64,000 bases of DNA from Arthrobacter sp. B1I2 (GTDB taxonomy: Bacteria; Actinomycetota; Actinomycetes; Actinomycetales; Micrococcaceae). The translations under genes were made by a program, and so were the position numbers. The notes beneath the pieces are model-generated. The model was given only the letters and a program-made list of their open reading frames with translations, searched no databases and was not told the origin of the DNA. This document shows positions 29,071 through 38,005 of this stretch, in pieces. Positions within the stretch are counted from its first letter, which is position 1, and each line of letters starts with the position of its first letter. The DNA lies in the NCBI RefSeq assembly GCF_030816485.1, contig NZ_JAUSYC010000001.1:3906001-3970000 (forward strand), in the 5' to 3' direction.

Positions 29071-29315
29071 GCCGAAGCTGCTGACCCCAGCTCCCCGCCG
29101 GCCACAGCCTCCGCGTATTTTGTGAGGTCCGGTCCCGGCTGGAAGTCCACAAACTGGTCTTTCAGCTTTTCAAACAGGAATTTGTACACCTGATCCTTGT
29201 CGGATCCGGACAGGGTGGACGCTGCTTCCCGGACCGCTTCCTGCAACGCCCGGTCTGCGTCCAGCAGGATCTTTTCGCGCGCCTGATCGTTCCATCTGAT
29301 GTCCTGCAGTTCCAT
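29067..29315 (-). CDS. Small hypothetical helical protein
   Basis: 82 residues with an ATG behind AAGGAGAGTCCC. The sequence is MELQDIRWNDQAREKILLDADRALQEAVREAASTL, then KDQVYKFLFEKLKDQFVDFQPGPDLTKYAEAVAGGE, so mostly amphipathic helix without a signal peptide. It is convergent with, and overlaps the end of, the gene at 28348. A hairpin (GGCCGGGA...TCCCGGCC, 29351-29382) lies between it and lpdA and may terminate lpdA. Function unknown. Confidence 0.7.
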   Translation of the reverse strand: MELQDIRWNDQAREKILLDADRALQEAVREAASTLSGSDKDQVYKFLFEKLKDQFVDFQPGPDLTKYAEAVAGGELGSAASA

Positions 29316-29455
29316 GGGACTCTCCTTGCGTAGACGGCTGATACAGGGACGGCCGGGAACTTCCTTGATGAAAGTCCCGGCCGAGCCCCGTCCGAGTCTA
29401 TGCAGAGGGCGCCGAACGGGTCCAGACCCCGCGGACCGCGCCCCCGCCTGCGTTG

Positions 29456-30877
29456 CTACAGGTGCACGTGCAGGCGGCGGGCGGCTTCGGAGATGGATCC
29501 GGTCAGCGACGGGTAGACCGTGAAGGTGCTGGCGACATCGTCCACATGCAGCTTCTGCTTGACCGCGATGGAGATCGGGAAGATCAGTTCCGACGCATTC
29601 GGCCCAACCACTACGCCGCCGATCACGGTGCCGGAGCCCTTCCGAGCAAAGATCTTCACGAACCCGTCCTTGGCGTTGCGCATTTTGGCGCGGGCGTTGC
29701 TGCGGAGGGAGAGCTTGACGACGTCCGCCTGGTACTTGCCGGACTCGATCTCTGCTTCGGACACCCCTACGTTGGCGATCTCGGGCGAGGTGAAGATGTT
29801 GGACGCCACCTGGTGCAGCTTCAGCGGCGTGACCATGTCGCCCATGAAGTGCGCCACGGCGATGCGGCCCTGCATGGCCGCAACGGAGGCCAGCGGAAGG
29901 ACGCCGGTGCAGTCGCCGGCGGCGTAGATGTTGGGGGCGGTGGTGCGGGAGACGCCGTCCACCTTGATGTGGCCGCTCTCGCTGACCGCCACCCCGGCTT
30001 CCTCGAGTCCGATTCCGGCCGTATTGGGAATGGAACCCAGGCAGAGCAGGCAGTGGCTGCCAGTCACCGTGGAGCCATCGGAAAGGGTCACCACCACGCC
30101 GTTGTCCGTACGTTCCACGCTCTGGGCACGGGAGCGGGACAGGACCCGGACCCCGCGGCGTTCGAAGACTTCCTCCAGGACCACGGCGGCGTCAACGTCG
30201 GACCCGGGCAGCACGCGGTCGCGGCTGGAAACGAGGGTGACCTTGGAGCCGAGGCCGTTGTAGGCGGAGGCAAACTCCGCGCCCGTAACGCCGGATCCCA
30301 CCACGATGAGCTCCTCGGGCAGCTCGTCCAGGTTGTAGATCTGGGTCCAGTTCAGGATCCGCTCGCCGTCGGGGCGGGCCGTTTCCAGCTCGCGGGGGTG
30401 CGCGCCCACGGCCAGCAGGATGGTGTCCGCCTCAACCCTTTCGGTGCCGTCCACGGTCAGGACCTCGATGGTGTGGCTGTCCAGGAGCCGGCCCGAGCCG
30501 GCGATAATCCGCACGCCCTGTTTCTCCAGGCCGTCGCGGATGTCCTGGGACTGGTTGCGGGCCAGGTTGAGGAGGCGGTCGTTGATGTGTTTGAGGTCGG
30601 CGCGCATCACCGGCACGAAGTCGCCGCCGTCGACGTCGAACTTCACTCCCAGCTCTCCGGCCTCGGCCACGCGGGTCATCAGGTCAGCCGTGGCAATGAG
30701 GGTTTTCGAGGGAACCACATCGGTCAGCACCGCGGACCCACCGAGACCGGCGCGTTCGATGATGGTCACCGTCGCCCCCAGCGAGGCGGCCACCATGGCA
30801 GCTTCGTATCCGCCGGGACCACCTCCCAGGATTGCGATCCGGGGGGAACTGAAATCTGGATGCGTAGTCACAGTCAT
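29456..30877 (-). CDS. lpdA: LpdA-type NAD(P)H-quinone dehydrogenase (flavoprotein disulfide reductase family)
   Basis: 473 residues from the ATG at 30877. It has the FAD site IAILGGGPGGYEAAMVAASLG (about 14-34), the NAD site LIVVGSGVTGAEFASAYNGLG (about 190-210), AAGDCTGVLPLASVA (about 325) and the dimerisation domain. In place of the redox CxxxxC it reads GLGGSAVLTDVVPSK, so both catalytic cysteines are missing. This is known for mycobacterial LpdA (Rv3303c), which reduces quinones instead of lipoamide. It is divergent from pnp by 98 nt. A possible longer start (VDGREWMTV) cannot be ruled out. Confidence 0.88.
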   Translation of the reverse strand: MTVTTHPDFSSPRIAILGGGPGGYEAAMVAASLGATVTIIERAGLGGSAVLTDVVPSKTLIATADLMTRVAEAGELGVKFDVDGGDFVPVMRADLKHINDRLLNLARNQSQDIRDGLEKQGVRIIAGSGRLLDSHTIEVLTVDGTERVEADTILLAVGAHPRELETARPDGERILNWTQIYNLDELPEELIVVGSGVTGAEFASAYNGLGSKVTLVSSRDRVLPGSDVDAAVVLEEVFERRGVRVLSRSRAQSVERTDNGVVVTLSDGSTVTGSHCLLCLGSIPNTAGIGLEEAGVAVSESGHIKVDGVSRTTAPNIYAAGDCTGVLPLASVAAMQGRIAVAHFMGDMVTPLKLHQVASNIFTSPEIANVGVSEAEIESGKYQADVVKLSLRSNARAKMRNAKDGFVKIFARKGSGTVIGGVVVGPNASELIFPISIAVKQKLHVDDVASTFTVYPSLTGSISEAARRLHVHL

Positions 30878-30975
30878 CCATTCTCGCCCATCCACCGCCT
30901 CACCACCAAGAAAACAGGGTGCTTTCCGGTCCCGCCGTGACGGGGGCAACATGAGCGGCAGGATAACTTGTACTG

Positions 30976-31794
30976 GTGAGTACAACAGACTTCCTGAACA
31001 CGGACCCGTTCGCCGCCGCCCGCGCCGCCGCGGACTACATTGCCGAAGAAACCGGCGTGGACCGGCACGACACCGCCCTGGTCCTCGGCTCCGGGTGGGG
31101 CGAGGCCGCCGACCTCATCGGCGACACAACCGCCACCCTGTCCGCCGAAGAAGTCCCCGGCTTCCATGCCCCCGCCGTGGAGGGCCACGTAGGTACCATC
31201 CGGTCCATCCTGACCCCTTCGGGAAAGCGGGCCCTGGTCCTGGGCGCCCGCACGCACTATTACGAGGGCAAGGGCGTCCGCGCCGTGGTCCACGGAATCC
31301 GGACCGCCGCGGCCGCCGGCTGCAGCACGCTGGTCCTTACCAATGGCTGCGGCGGGCTCAACGAGGAGTGGGCCCCCGGCACACCGGTACTGATCCGGGA
31401 CCACATCAACCTCACCGCGGCCTCCCCCCTGGAAGGCGCCACCTTCGTGGACCTGACAGACCTGTACTCGCCGCGGATCCGCGGTCTGGCCCGCGAAGTG
31501 GACCCCACCCTGGACGAGGGCGTATACGCCCAGTTCCCCGGCCCGCACTACGAGACGCCGGCGGAGGTGCAGTACGCCAGGCGGATCGGTGCTGATCTCA
31601 TCGGCATGTCCACGGCGCTGGAGGCCATCGCCGGGCGGCACGCCGGCATGGAGGTGTTCGGCATTTCGCTGGTCACCAACCTCGCAGCGGGCATCAGCCC
31701 CCAGCCGCTCAGCCACCAGGAAGTCATCGAATCCGGCCAGGCAGCGGGCCCGCGCATCTCCCGGCTGCTCGCCGATATCATCGCCCGGCTCTAA
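30976..31794 (+). CDS. punA: Purine-nucleoside phosphorylase
   Basis: 272 residues. It has ALVLGSGWGEAADLI (phosphate loop, about 36-48), RTHYYEGKGVRAVVHGIR (about 93-110), LTNGCGGLNEEW and GPHYETPAEVQYARRIGADLIGMSTALEAIAGRHAGMEV (about 180-220), which together define class I trimeric PNP. It cleaves purine nucleosides with phosphate. The GTG at 30976 has TAACTT (30964-30969) 6 nt upstream, a leaderless start. It is followed by a phosphohexomutase, which would process ribose- or deoxyribose-1-phosphate; deoC lies further downstream at 40346. Confidence 0.92.
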   Translation: MSTTDFLNTDPFAAARAAADYIAEETGVDRHDTALVLGSGWGEAADLIGDTTATLSAEEVPGFHAPAVEGHVGTIRSILTPSGKRALVLGARTHYYEGKGVRAVVHGIRTAAAAGCSTLVLTNGCGGLNEEWAPGTPVLIRDHINLTAASPLEGATFVDLTDLYSPRIRGLAREVDPTLDEGVYAQFPGPHYETPAEVQYARRIGADLIGMSTALEAIAGRHAGMEVFGISLVTNLAAGISPQPLSHQEVIESGQAAGPRISRLLADIIARL

Positions 31795-31851
31795 TCCACC
31801 TGGCGCCCCGGCTGCATCACGTGGGCGGGCAATGACGATAGCGTTATGCCC

Positions 31852-33600
31852 ATGACGTCTTCCGATGCCGAACTTCGCCTGCTGCCCGAGGCCCGCGAGT
31901 GGGCTGCCCAAGACCCGGATCCAGCAACGGAGGCGTCGCTCCTCGAGCTTGTCCGCCTTGTTGAGGATGGCGATGCCGCGGCCCGGCAGGAACTCGAAGA
32001 CAGCTTCCGCGGCACGCTGCAGTTCGGGACCGCAGGGCTGCGCGCGGCGCTGGGCCCGGGGCCCAACCGGATGAACCGGATGGTGGTCCGCCGCGCCGCT
32101 GCCGGCCTCGCCGCCTTCCTGGTTGACGCCGTCGCCAAGGCTGCCTCCGGCACCCGGCCCCGCGCCGTCGTCGGGTATGACGCCCGGCATAACTCGGATG
32201 TCTTCGCGGCAGAGACGGCAGCCGTCTTCACCGCGGCCGGCATCGAGACCTTCCTGCTCCCGGCAGCCCTGCCGACTCCCCTGCTTGCGTACGCCGTCCG
32301 TGCCTTGGACTGCGACGGCGGCGTCATGGTCACCGCCAGCCACAACCCGCCCCAGGACAATGGGTACAAGGTGTACCTGGGCCGGCATGCCGTGGCGGCC
32401 GACGGCGACGGCGCCCAGATCGTGGCGCCGTACGATGCCGAAATCGCCGCGCGGATCGGCGCCGTGGGACCGCTGGAGTCGATAGTGCTGGCAGAGGGCG
32501 GCTGGACCGTTCTGGACAGCTCGCTGGCGGCCGACTATGTGCGGGCGACGGCGGCCCTCGCCATTCCGGACCTGTTCCCCGCCCGCGACCTGCGGATTGT
32601 CCTCACCCCGCTGCACGGGGTGGGCGGCGGGACCGCGCTGGACGTCCTGAAAGCCGCAGGTTTCACGGATGTCACCGTGGTGGCCGAGCAGGCCGAACCG
32701 GACCCCGATTTTCCCACCGTGAGTTTCCCCAACCCGGAGGAACCCGGCGCGCTGGACCTTGCCCTGGAAGCGGCCGCGGAGCTGGACGCCGACCTGGTCA
32801 TCGCCAACGACCCCGACGCCGACAGGGCTGCCGTGGCGGCGAAGGATCCCGATACCGGCGCCTGGCGGATGCTCCGCGGCGACGAAGTGGGTTCCCTGCT
32901 GGGCGCCCACATGGTGGCCCGGCTCGCGGACGGCACCCCCGGAGCGGAGGCTGGCGGCCGTGGCGTCTTCGCCAATTCGATCGTTTCCTCACGGCTGCTG
33001 GCCCGCATCGCCGCCGCGGCCGGCTTCGCCCACGAGGAAACACTGACCGGCTTCAAGTGGATTTCCCGGGTTCCCGGGCTGGTCTACGGCTACGAGGAGG
33101 CGCTGGGGTATTGCGTTGCCCCGGACCTGGTGAAGGACAAGGACGGCATTTCCGCCGCAGTCCTGATCGCCGAACTCGCGGCCGCCGCCAAAGCAGCAGG
33201 CAAGACCGTCTTCGACACCCTCGATGAGCTGTACCTTCAACACGGCCTGCACGCCAGCGACCAGCTGAGCATCCGGGTTGCCGACCTGGGGCTCCTGGAC
33301 GCGATGATGAACCGGCTGCGGGTTTCGCCGCCGGAATCGTTCGGGCAGTCGGCGGTGGAGGTCTTCACGGACCTGGCCGGGGGCAGCGCGCAGTTGCCGC
33401 CCACCGAGGGCCTGCTCTACATCACCCGCAACCTGACCCGTGTGATCATCCGGCCCAGCGGCACGGAGCCCAAGCTCAAGTGCTACCTGGAGGTCATCCA
33501 CCAGGTGGGCTCCGCCGCGGAACTGCCGGCGGCGCGCCAGGCCGCGCGTGCCTCGCTGGACGAGGTCCTGCACGACGTCAGCGAGGCACTGGGCCTTTAA
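31852..33600 (+). CDS. Phospho-sugar mutase (phosphomannomutase/phosphopentomutase type)
   Basis: 582 residues. The alpha-D-phosphohexomutase domains are in order: LQFGTAGLRAALGPGPNRMN (about 53-72), active serine in VMVTASHNPPQDNGYKVYLG (about 155-175), metal loop ANDPDADRAAVA (about 315-326), sugar loop GYEEALGYCV (about 414) and C-terminal phosphate loop RPSGTEPKLKCYLE (about 535-548). Actinobacterial members of this length act on glucose-, mannose- or pentose-phosphates. Being next to pnp favours a role in nucleoside sugar salvage. The ATG at 31852 is preferred because TAGCGT (31839-31844) lies 7 nt upstream; an ATG at 31846 is in the same frame. Confidence 0.9.
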   Translation: MTSSDAELRLLPEAREWAAQDPDPATEASLLELVRLVEDGDAAARQELEDSFRGTLQFGTAGLRAALGPGPNRMNRMVVRRAAAGLAAFLVDAVAKAASGTRPRAVVGYDARHNSDVFAAETAAVFTAAGIETFLLPAALPTPLLAYAVRALDCDGGVMVTASHNPPQDNGYKVYLGRHAVAADGDGAQIVAPYDAEIAARIGAVGPLESIVLAEGGWTVLDSSLAADYVRATAALAIPDLFPARDLRIVLTPLHGVGGGTALDVLKAAGFTDVTVVAEQAEPDPDFPTVSFPNPEEPGALDLALEAAAELDADLVIANDPDADRAAVAAKDPDTGAWRMLRGDEVGSLLGAHMVARLADGTPGAEAGGRGVFANSIVSSRLLARIAAAAGFAHEETLTGFKWISRVPGLVYGYEEALGYCVAPDLVKDKDGISAAVLIAELAAAAKAAGKTVFDTLDELYLQHGLHASDQLSIRVADLGLLDAMMNRLRVSPPESFGQSAVEVFTDLAGGSAQLPPTEGLLYITRNLTRVIIRPSGTEPKLKCYLEVIHQVGSAAELPAARQAARASLDEVLHDVSEALGL

Positions 33601-33621
33601 CAGCACAGGGTTAAAACCCGA

Positions 33622-33658
33622 AAGGGGCGCCTGGGCTGTGAATGGCCCAGTGCCCCTT
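33622..33658. terminator. Hairpin terminator between pgm-type gene and nirD
   Basis: AAGGGGC-gc-CTGGGC pairs with GCCCAG-t-GCCCCTT across an 8-nt loop. It lies between two convergent genes, with AAA/TT flanks. Confidence 0.7.
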
Positions 33659-33674
33659 GAAGGCGTGGAAACTG

Positions 33675-34055
33675 CTAGAGCTGCACCTCAACGAAGCCGT
33701 CAGTGACCCGGGTGCTGAACGCTGCCAGCCGCAGGCCGGGAGTGGTGAAGCATTCGCCGGTCTCAAGGTCGTAGACCTCCTTGTGCAGCGGGGAGGCGAT
33801 GGTGGGCCGGGTCCCTTTGGAGCCGAGGATGCCGCGGGCCATGACATGGGCTCCGGTAGCCGGATCCTCATGCGCCACGGCGAAGACTTCGCTCGGGCCG
33901 GTGCGGAAAAGCGCCACCTGGCGGCCTGCCACCAGGGCGGCCTCGCCCCACGCCGGTTCGAGCTCCTCCACCGCGCAGACACGGTGCCAACCGGTATGGA
34001 ATCCAGCGATGTCTGATTCGGCGGCGAGCGCCCCAAGTTCCAGTGTTGCCGTCAT
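33675..34055 (-). CDS. nirD: Nitrite reductase (NADH) small subunit
   Basis: 126 residues with a Rieske-like beta fold: WHRVCAVEELEPAWGEAALVAGRQVALFRT, then VFAVAHEDPATGAHVMARGILG and ASPLHKEVYDLETGECFT. The Cys-x-His ligand pairs of true Rieske proteins are absent, as normal for NirD. It partners NirB in reducing nitrite to ammonium. It is transcribed away from nirB, with a 258-nt shared intergenic region containing a GlnR-like box. In most actinobacterial clusters I know, nirD follows nirB, so the divergent layout is notable. Confidence 0.92.
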   Translation of the reverse strand: MTATLELGALAAESDIAGFHTGWHRVCAVEELEPAWGEAALVAGRQVALFRTGPSEVFAVAHEDPATGAHVMARGILGSKGTRPTIASPLHKEVYDLETGECFTTPGLRLAAFSTRVTDGFVEVQL

Positions 34056-34209
34056 ATCCGGCTCCTTTCCCTGTGCCTGTTGTCCTTGCAGCGGCTGCTT
34101 TTGCGGCCGTGTCCCACGCTAGGGTCCGGGTGTTTCAACGGGGTGCGGCGAATGTGTCCGGCGCGTAAAAGAGACCTAACCCGGCCGGAAACGCGATCGT
34201 GATGCAGAA

Positions 34210-34247
34210 GTTAAGTTGACGAAACAATTGGGAAACTGAGGCGAAAC
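34210..34247 (+). promoter_or_regulatory. GlnR-like box between nirD and nirB
   Basis: GTTAA-n6-GAAAC-n6-GAAAC-n6-GAAAC gives four half-sites at exact 11-bp spacing, similar to GTnAC-n6-GaAAC-n6-GTnAC-n6-GaAAC. It precedes TAGGCT (34258-34263), a plausible nirB -10, by about 11 nt. It could control both divergent genes. Confidence 0.65.
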
Positions 34248-34313
34248 TGCCCTTTCCTAGGCTGGAGGCACAAGCTGCAGAGCACCGTCTGCGGCCCATG
34301 CGAAAGGCCCACA

Positions 34314-36482
34314 GTGACCGAACTGACTTCAAGCACAGAGACACCGCGCCGCATCGTCGTCGCCGGCGGCGGCCCCGCGGCCCACCGTTTTGCGGACGCC
34401 ATGCATGCCCGCGGCCTCGACGGCTGGCATGTCACGGTCCTCACCGAAGAAGCCCACCTCCCCTACGACCGGGTGGCGCTCTCCAAGGCACTCACCGATA
34501 CCGGCGTGGACCTCACCCTGGGAACGGCCTCGATGTGGGACCACGGCTCGCTGGTCCTGAAGACCGGTGAACGCGTGGTAAAAATCGACGCAGGCGCAAA
34601 GACGGTGGAAACCGCTGCCGGGAAGGCGTACGAATACGACGAACTGGTGGTGGCCACGGGCTCGGACGCCGTGCGCCTGCCCATCCCCGGCGCCGAGCAC
34701 GCCCACGTCTACCGCACCCTCGAGGACGTGTGGGCCATCAACAAGGCCATCGCCGAACTCACCAACAGGCTCGGCCGCAAAATCAACGCCGTGACCATCG
34801 GCGGCGGCCTCCTGGGACTCGAATCGGCCGCCGGCACCGAGCAGCTCGGCGCAACCCCCGTCGTCATCAACGGCGCACCGTGGCTGATGAACACCCAGCT
34901 GGACGAGGGCGCCGGCCAGGCCCTGGGCCGCCTGATCGAGGCGAAGGGCTTCGAAGTGCACGGCGGCGTGTTCCCCTCCGAGATTCTGACGGACGACGAC
35001 GGCCAGGTCACTGGTGTGCTGATGGCGGACGATCGCATCATTGCGGCCGACCTGGTGATCGTGGCGGTGGGCGTCAGGCCGCGGGATGAGCTCTTCCGGG
35101 CCGCCGAGGGCGAAGACCAGCTCTTCAGCCTGGGCCAGCGCGGCGGCGTGGTGATCAACGACTATTGCGCCACGGAGGTCCCGGGCATCTGGGCCATCGG
35201 TGAAGTGGCCAACTTCGGCGGGATGTGCCTGGGCCTGGTGGCACCGGCCAACACCATGGCGGAGATCGTTGCGGACCGGCTGCACGGCGGCGACGCCACC
35301 TTCCCCGGGTTCGACACCGCCACCAAGCTGAAGCTTTCCGGCGTTGACGTGGCCAGTTTCGGTGACGCCTTCGCCCGCACCGAGCACGCCCTCGAGATCG
35401 TCTACGCCGACCCCGCCCGCGGTGTGTACCAGAAGATCGTGACGACGGATGATGCCAAAACACTGCTCGGCGGCATCTTCGTCGGCGACGCCTCGCCCTA
35501 CATGAGCCTGCGCCCCCTCCTGGGCCGTGAACTCCCGGCCGAACCGGGAGCCTTCCTGAGCGCGGCCGGTGGCGGCGAGGCCCCCGAGACCGAACTTCCG
35601 GATGACGCCACGCTCTGCTCCTGCAACAACGTCACGGCCGGGTCCATCCGCGACGCCATCAACGGCTGCGGTGCCTGCCAGGGCAATGCCCCCGTCCAGG
35701 AACTCGGCGAACTGAAGGGCTGCACCCGCGCCGGAACCCAGTGCGGTTCCTGCGTGCCGATGCTGAAGAAACTGCTGGAAACCGAACTGACCAAGTCCGG
35801 CGTCGAGGTTTCCAAGGCCCTTTGCGAGCACATCGAGCTCTCCCGGCAGGAACTGTTCGACGCCATCCGCGTCCTGGAGCTGACCTCCTTCGAAGAGATC
35901 ATGGCCAAGTACGGCACCGGCGCCGGCTGCGACATCTGCAAGCCCACCATCGCCAACATCCTGGCCAGCCAGAACAGCGCTTACGTGCTGGACGCGGGCC
36001 GCGGCACCCTGCAGGACACCAACGACCGCGCCCTGGCCAACATGCAGAAGGACGGCACCTACTCGGTGGTCCCCCGCATCGCCGGCGGCGAAATCACCCC
36101 GAAGAAACTGGGCGTCATCGCGGCCGTTGCCGAGAAGTACGGCCTCTACACCAAGATCACCGGCGGCCAGCGGATCGACATGTTCGGCGCCCGGCTGGAG
36201 CAGCTCCCCGAGATCTGGAAGGAACTGGTGGACGCCGGCTTCGAGTCCGGGCAGGCCTACGGCAAGAGCCTGCGCACGGTGAAGTCCTGCGTTGGTTCCA
36301 CCTGGTGCCGGTTCGGCGTCCAGGACTCGGTGGCCATGGCCATCCAGCTGGAACTGCGCTACCGCGGCCTGCGCAGCCCGCACAAGCTGAAGATGGGTGT
36401 CTCCGGCTGCGCCCGTGAATGCGCGGAGGCGCGGGGCAAGGACGTCGGCGTGATCGCCACCGCCGACGGCTGGAACCTGTAG
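34314..36482 (+). CDS. nirB: Nitrite reductase large subunit NirB, main part (prematurely terminated)
   Basis: 722 codons from a GTG with GAAAGG upstream. Domains: FAD/NAD flavoprotein (IVVAGGGPAAHRFADAM, 12-28; VTIGGGLLGLESAA, about 160; GIWAIGEVANFGG), BFD-type [2Fe-2S] (CSCNNVTAG...CGAC and CTRAGTQCGSC), and the sulfite/nitrite reductase domains with siroheme-4Fe4S ligands CVGSTWC (C-x5-C) and GCAREC (C-x3-C) near residues 660-705. The frame ends at TAG 36480-36482 right after GWNL, where NirB proteins continue YVGGNGG. The missing C-terminal ~158 residues follow immediately in another frame (36484). One extra base (G36482 in TAGC, instead of TAC) explains the break. It reduces nitrite to ammonium with NADH, with NirD. 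Confidence 0.9.
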   Translation: MTELTSSTETPRRIVVAGGGPAAHRFADAMHARGLDGWHVTVLTEEAHLPYDRVALSKALTDTGVDLTLGTASMWDHGSLVLKTGERVVKIDAGAKTVETAAGKAYEYDELVVATGSDAVRLPIPGAEHAHVYRTLEDVWAINKAIAELTNRLGRKINAVTIGGGLLGLESAAGTEQLGATPVVINGAPWLMNTQLDEGAGQALGRLIEAKGFEVHGGVFPSEILTDDDGQVTGVLMADDRIIAADLVIVAVGVRPRDELFRAAEGEDQLFSLGQRGGVVINDYCATEVPGIWAIGEVANFGGMCLGLVAPANTMAEIVADRLHGGDATFPGFDTATKLKLSGVDVASFGDAFARTEHALEIVYADPARGVYQKIVTTDDAKTLLGGIFVGDASPYMSLRPLLGRELPAEPGAFLSAAGGGEAPETELPDDATLCSCNNVTAGSIRDAINGCGACQGNAPVQELGELKGCTRAGTQCGSCVPMLKKLLETELTKSGVEVSKALCEHIELSRQELFDAIRVLELTSFEEIMAKYGTGAGCDICKPTIANILASQNSAYVLDAGRGTLQDTNDRALANMQKDGTYSVVPRIAGGEITPKKLGVIAAVAEKYGLYTKITGGQRIDMFGARLEQLPEIWKELVDAGFESGQAYGKSLRTVKSCVGSTWCRFGVQDSVAMAIQLELRYRGLRSPHKLKMGVSGCARECAEARGKDVGVIATADGWNL

Positions 36483-36483
36483 C

Positions 36484-36957
36484 GTGGGCGGCAACGGCGG
36501 AGCCACCCCGGCCCACGCCCAGCTCCTGGCCAAGGACCTGGACGACGAAACCCTGATCAAGTACATCGACCGCTACTTCATGTACTACATCCGCACCGCG
36601 GACCGCCTGCAGCGCACGGCCCGCTGGCAGGAGGAGCTCGACGGCGGCATCAAGCACGTTGTGGACGTGGTGGTCAAGGACACCCTGGGCATCGCGGCGG
36701 ACCTTGAAGCCGCCATGGCCAAGCATGTGGACACCTATGTGGACGAATGGGCAGACACCCTCAAGGACCCCGAGCGCCTGCGCCGGTTCCGCTCGTTCGT
36801 CAACGCGCCTGACCAGAAGGACGACTCCATCACCTTCGTCCCGGACGAGCGCGGCCAGATGCGTCCCGCCACCCCCGAGGAAAAGGGCAAAGTCCTGATC
36901 GGCGCGTCCATCCCGGTCCGGACCGCCACCACGGAAACCATCGGAAACGAGGCATAA
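36484..36957 (+). pseudogene. nirB: NirB C-terminal fragment in shifted frame
   Basis: 157 residues starting VGGNGGATPAHAQLLAKDLDDETLIKYIDRYFMYYIRTADRLQRT and ending RGQMRPATPEEKGKVLIG..., the standard NirB C-terminal helical region. Joined to the preceding frame by deleting one base at about 36482, it gives one continuous NirB of about 880 residues. Sequence quality and coding bias are intact, so this is either a very recent frameshift or a sequencing/assembly error. It is unlikely to be an independent gene. Confidence 0.85.
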
Positions 36958-36959
36958 CC

Positions 36960-37991
36960 ATGCAGCTCAGTATCGACCTCACCGGCCGGAACGTCCTGGT
37001 AGCCGGCAGCCCCGCTGCCGCGCGGCAGGCGGTGCGGCGATACGAAGCCGCGGGCGCCGTCGTCCACCGCCTTGGCAGCCCCGACGAGGCCCGGTTCGTC
37101 CAGCTGCCGGAACAAGTGTTCCTGGTGGCCGCCGTCGAGGATGGACAGCCCGGCTGGTCCGCCCTCCTGGACCGCTGCCGGGATGCCGGCATCCCCATCG
37201 CTGCCGAGCCTGCCGCCGGCCCCGCCGGACACGTCACCCTGGTGGGCGGCGGCCCCGGCACCGGCGACCTGCTCACCGTGGCGGCCGTCAAAGCACTCCG
37301 TGATGCCGACGTCGTGTTTTACGACCGGCTGGCGCCGTACCAGGAACTGCCGCTGCTGACGTCCGCGGAACTCGTGGACGTCGGAAAGAAGCCGGGGCAC
37401 CACAAGGTCAGCCAGGCGGACATCGAAAAGCTGATGGTGGAAAGCGCGCTGGCCGGCAACAACGTGGTCCGCCTCAAGGGCGGGGACCCGTACGTCTTTG
37501 GCCGCGGCGGCGAGGAAGTTGCCGCCTGCGTGGCTGCGGGAGTCAAGGTCCAGGTGGTATCCGGCGTCACCAGCGCCATCTCGGTGCCGGCCGCCGCAGG
37601 TATCCCGGTGACCCACCGCGAAGTCAGCCACATGTTCACCGTGGTTTCCGGGCATGCGCCGCTTACTGAGAAGGAGCACCACCACCTTGCCGGCCTGGGC
37701 GGGACCATCGTGGTGCTCATGGGCATCGGCACCCTCCACCAGCTGGCGGCGGGCCTGCGCCGGGCCGGCATGCGCCCCGACATGCCCATGGCCGTGGTGG
37801 AACGCGGCTATCGGCCCGGCCAGCGCACCACCATCGCAGACCTGGGCACCATCACGTCCGCCGCTGCCGGCTGCAGCAACCCGGCAGTGCTGGTCATCGG
37901 CGAGGTGGTGCGGGTGGCTGAAGCCAACCGGAACCACGCCGGTGCCGCCGCCGACCTGGACAGGCTGGCGGCCTCGCTGCTGGGATCATGA
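36960..37991 (+). CDS. Uroporphyrinogen-III C-methyltransferase with degenerate siroheme-synthase N-terminus
   Basis: 343 residues. Residues 1-90 (LSIDLTGRNVLVAGSPAAARQAVRRYEAAGAVVHRLG) resemble the NAD-binding precorrin-2 dehydrogenase part of CysG but are short. Residues about 91-335 are a SUMT domain: HVTLVGGGPGTGDLLTVAAVKALRDADVVFYDRL, VRLKGGDPYVFGRGGEEV, VSGVTSAISVPAAAGIPVTHR. It makes precorrin-2 for the siroheme of NirB. Whether the N-terminal domain oxidises precorrin-2 is unclear, because the CysG-type second and third subdomains are missing. It begins 2 nt after nirB and overlaps the next gene's upstream ATG. Confidence 0.9.
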   Translation: MQLSIDLTGRNVLVAGSPAAARQAVRRYEAAGAVVHRLGSPDEARFVQLPEQVFLVAAVEDGQPGWSALLDRCRDAGIPIAAEPAAGPAGHVTLVGGGPGTGDLLTVAAVKALRDADVVFYDRLAPYQELPLLTSAELVDVGKKPGHHKVSQADIEKLMVESALAGNNVVRLKGGDPYVFGRGGEEVAACVAAGVKVQVVSGVTSAISVPAAAGIPVTHREVSHMFTVVSGHAPLTEKEHHHLAGLGGTIVVLMGIGTLHQLAAGLRRAGMRPDMPMAVVERGYRPGQRTTIADLGTITSAAAGCSNPAVLVIGEVVRVAEANRNHAGAAADLDRLAASLLGS

Positions 37992-38005
37992 AAGGATTGA
38001 CCCCC

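Noticed and set aside
34329..36566. 745-residue minus-strand open frame opposite nirB
   Set aside because: It mirrors the codons of nirB and has the typical composition of an antisense shadow (G, H, A, V, D).
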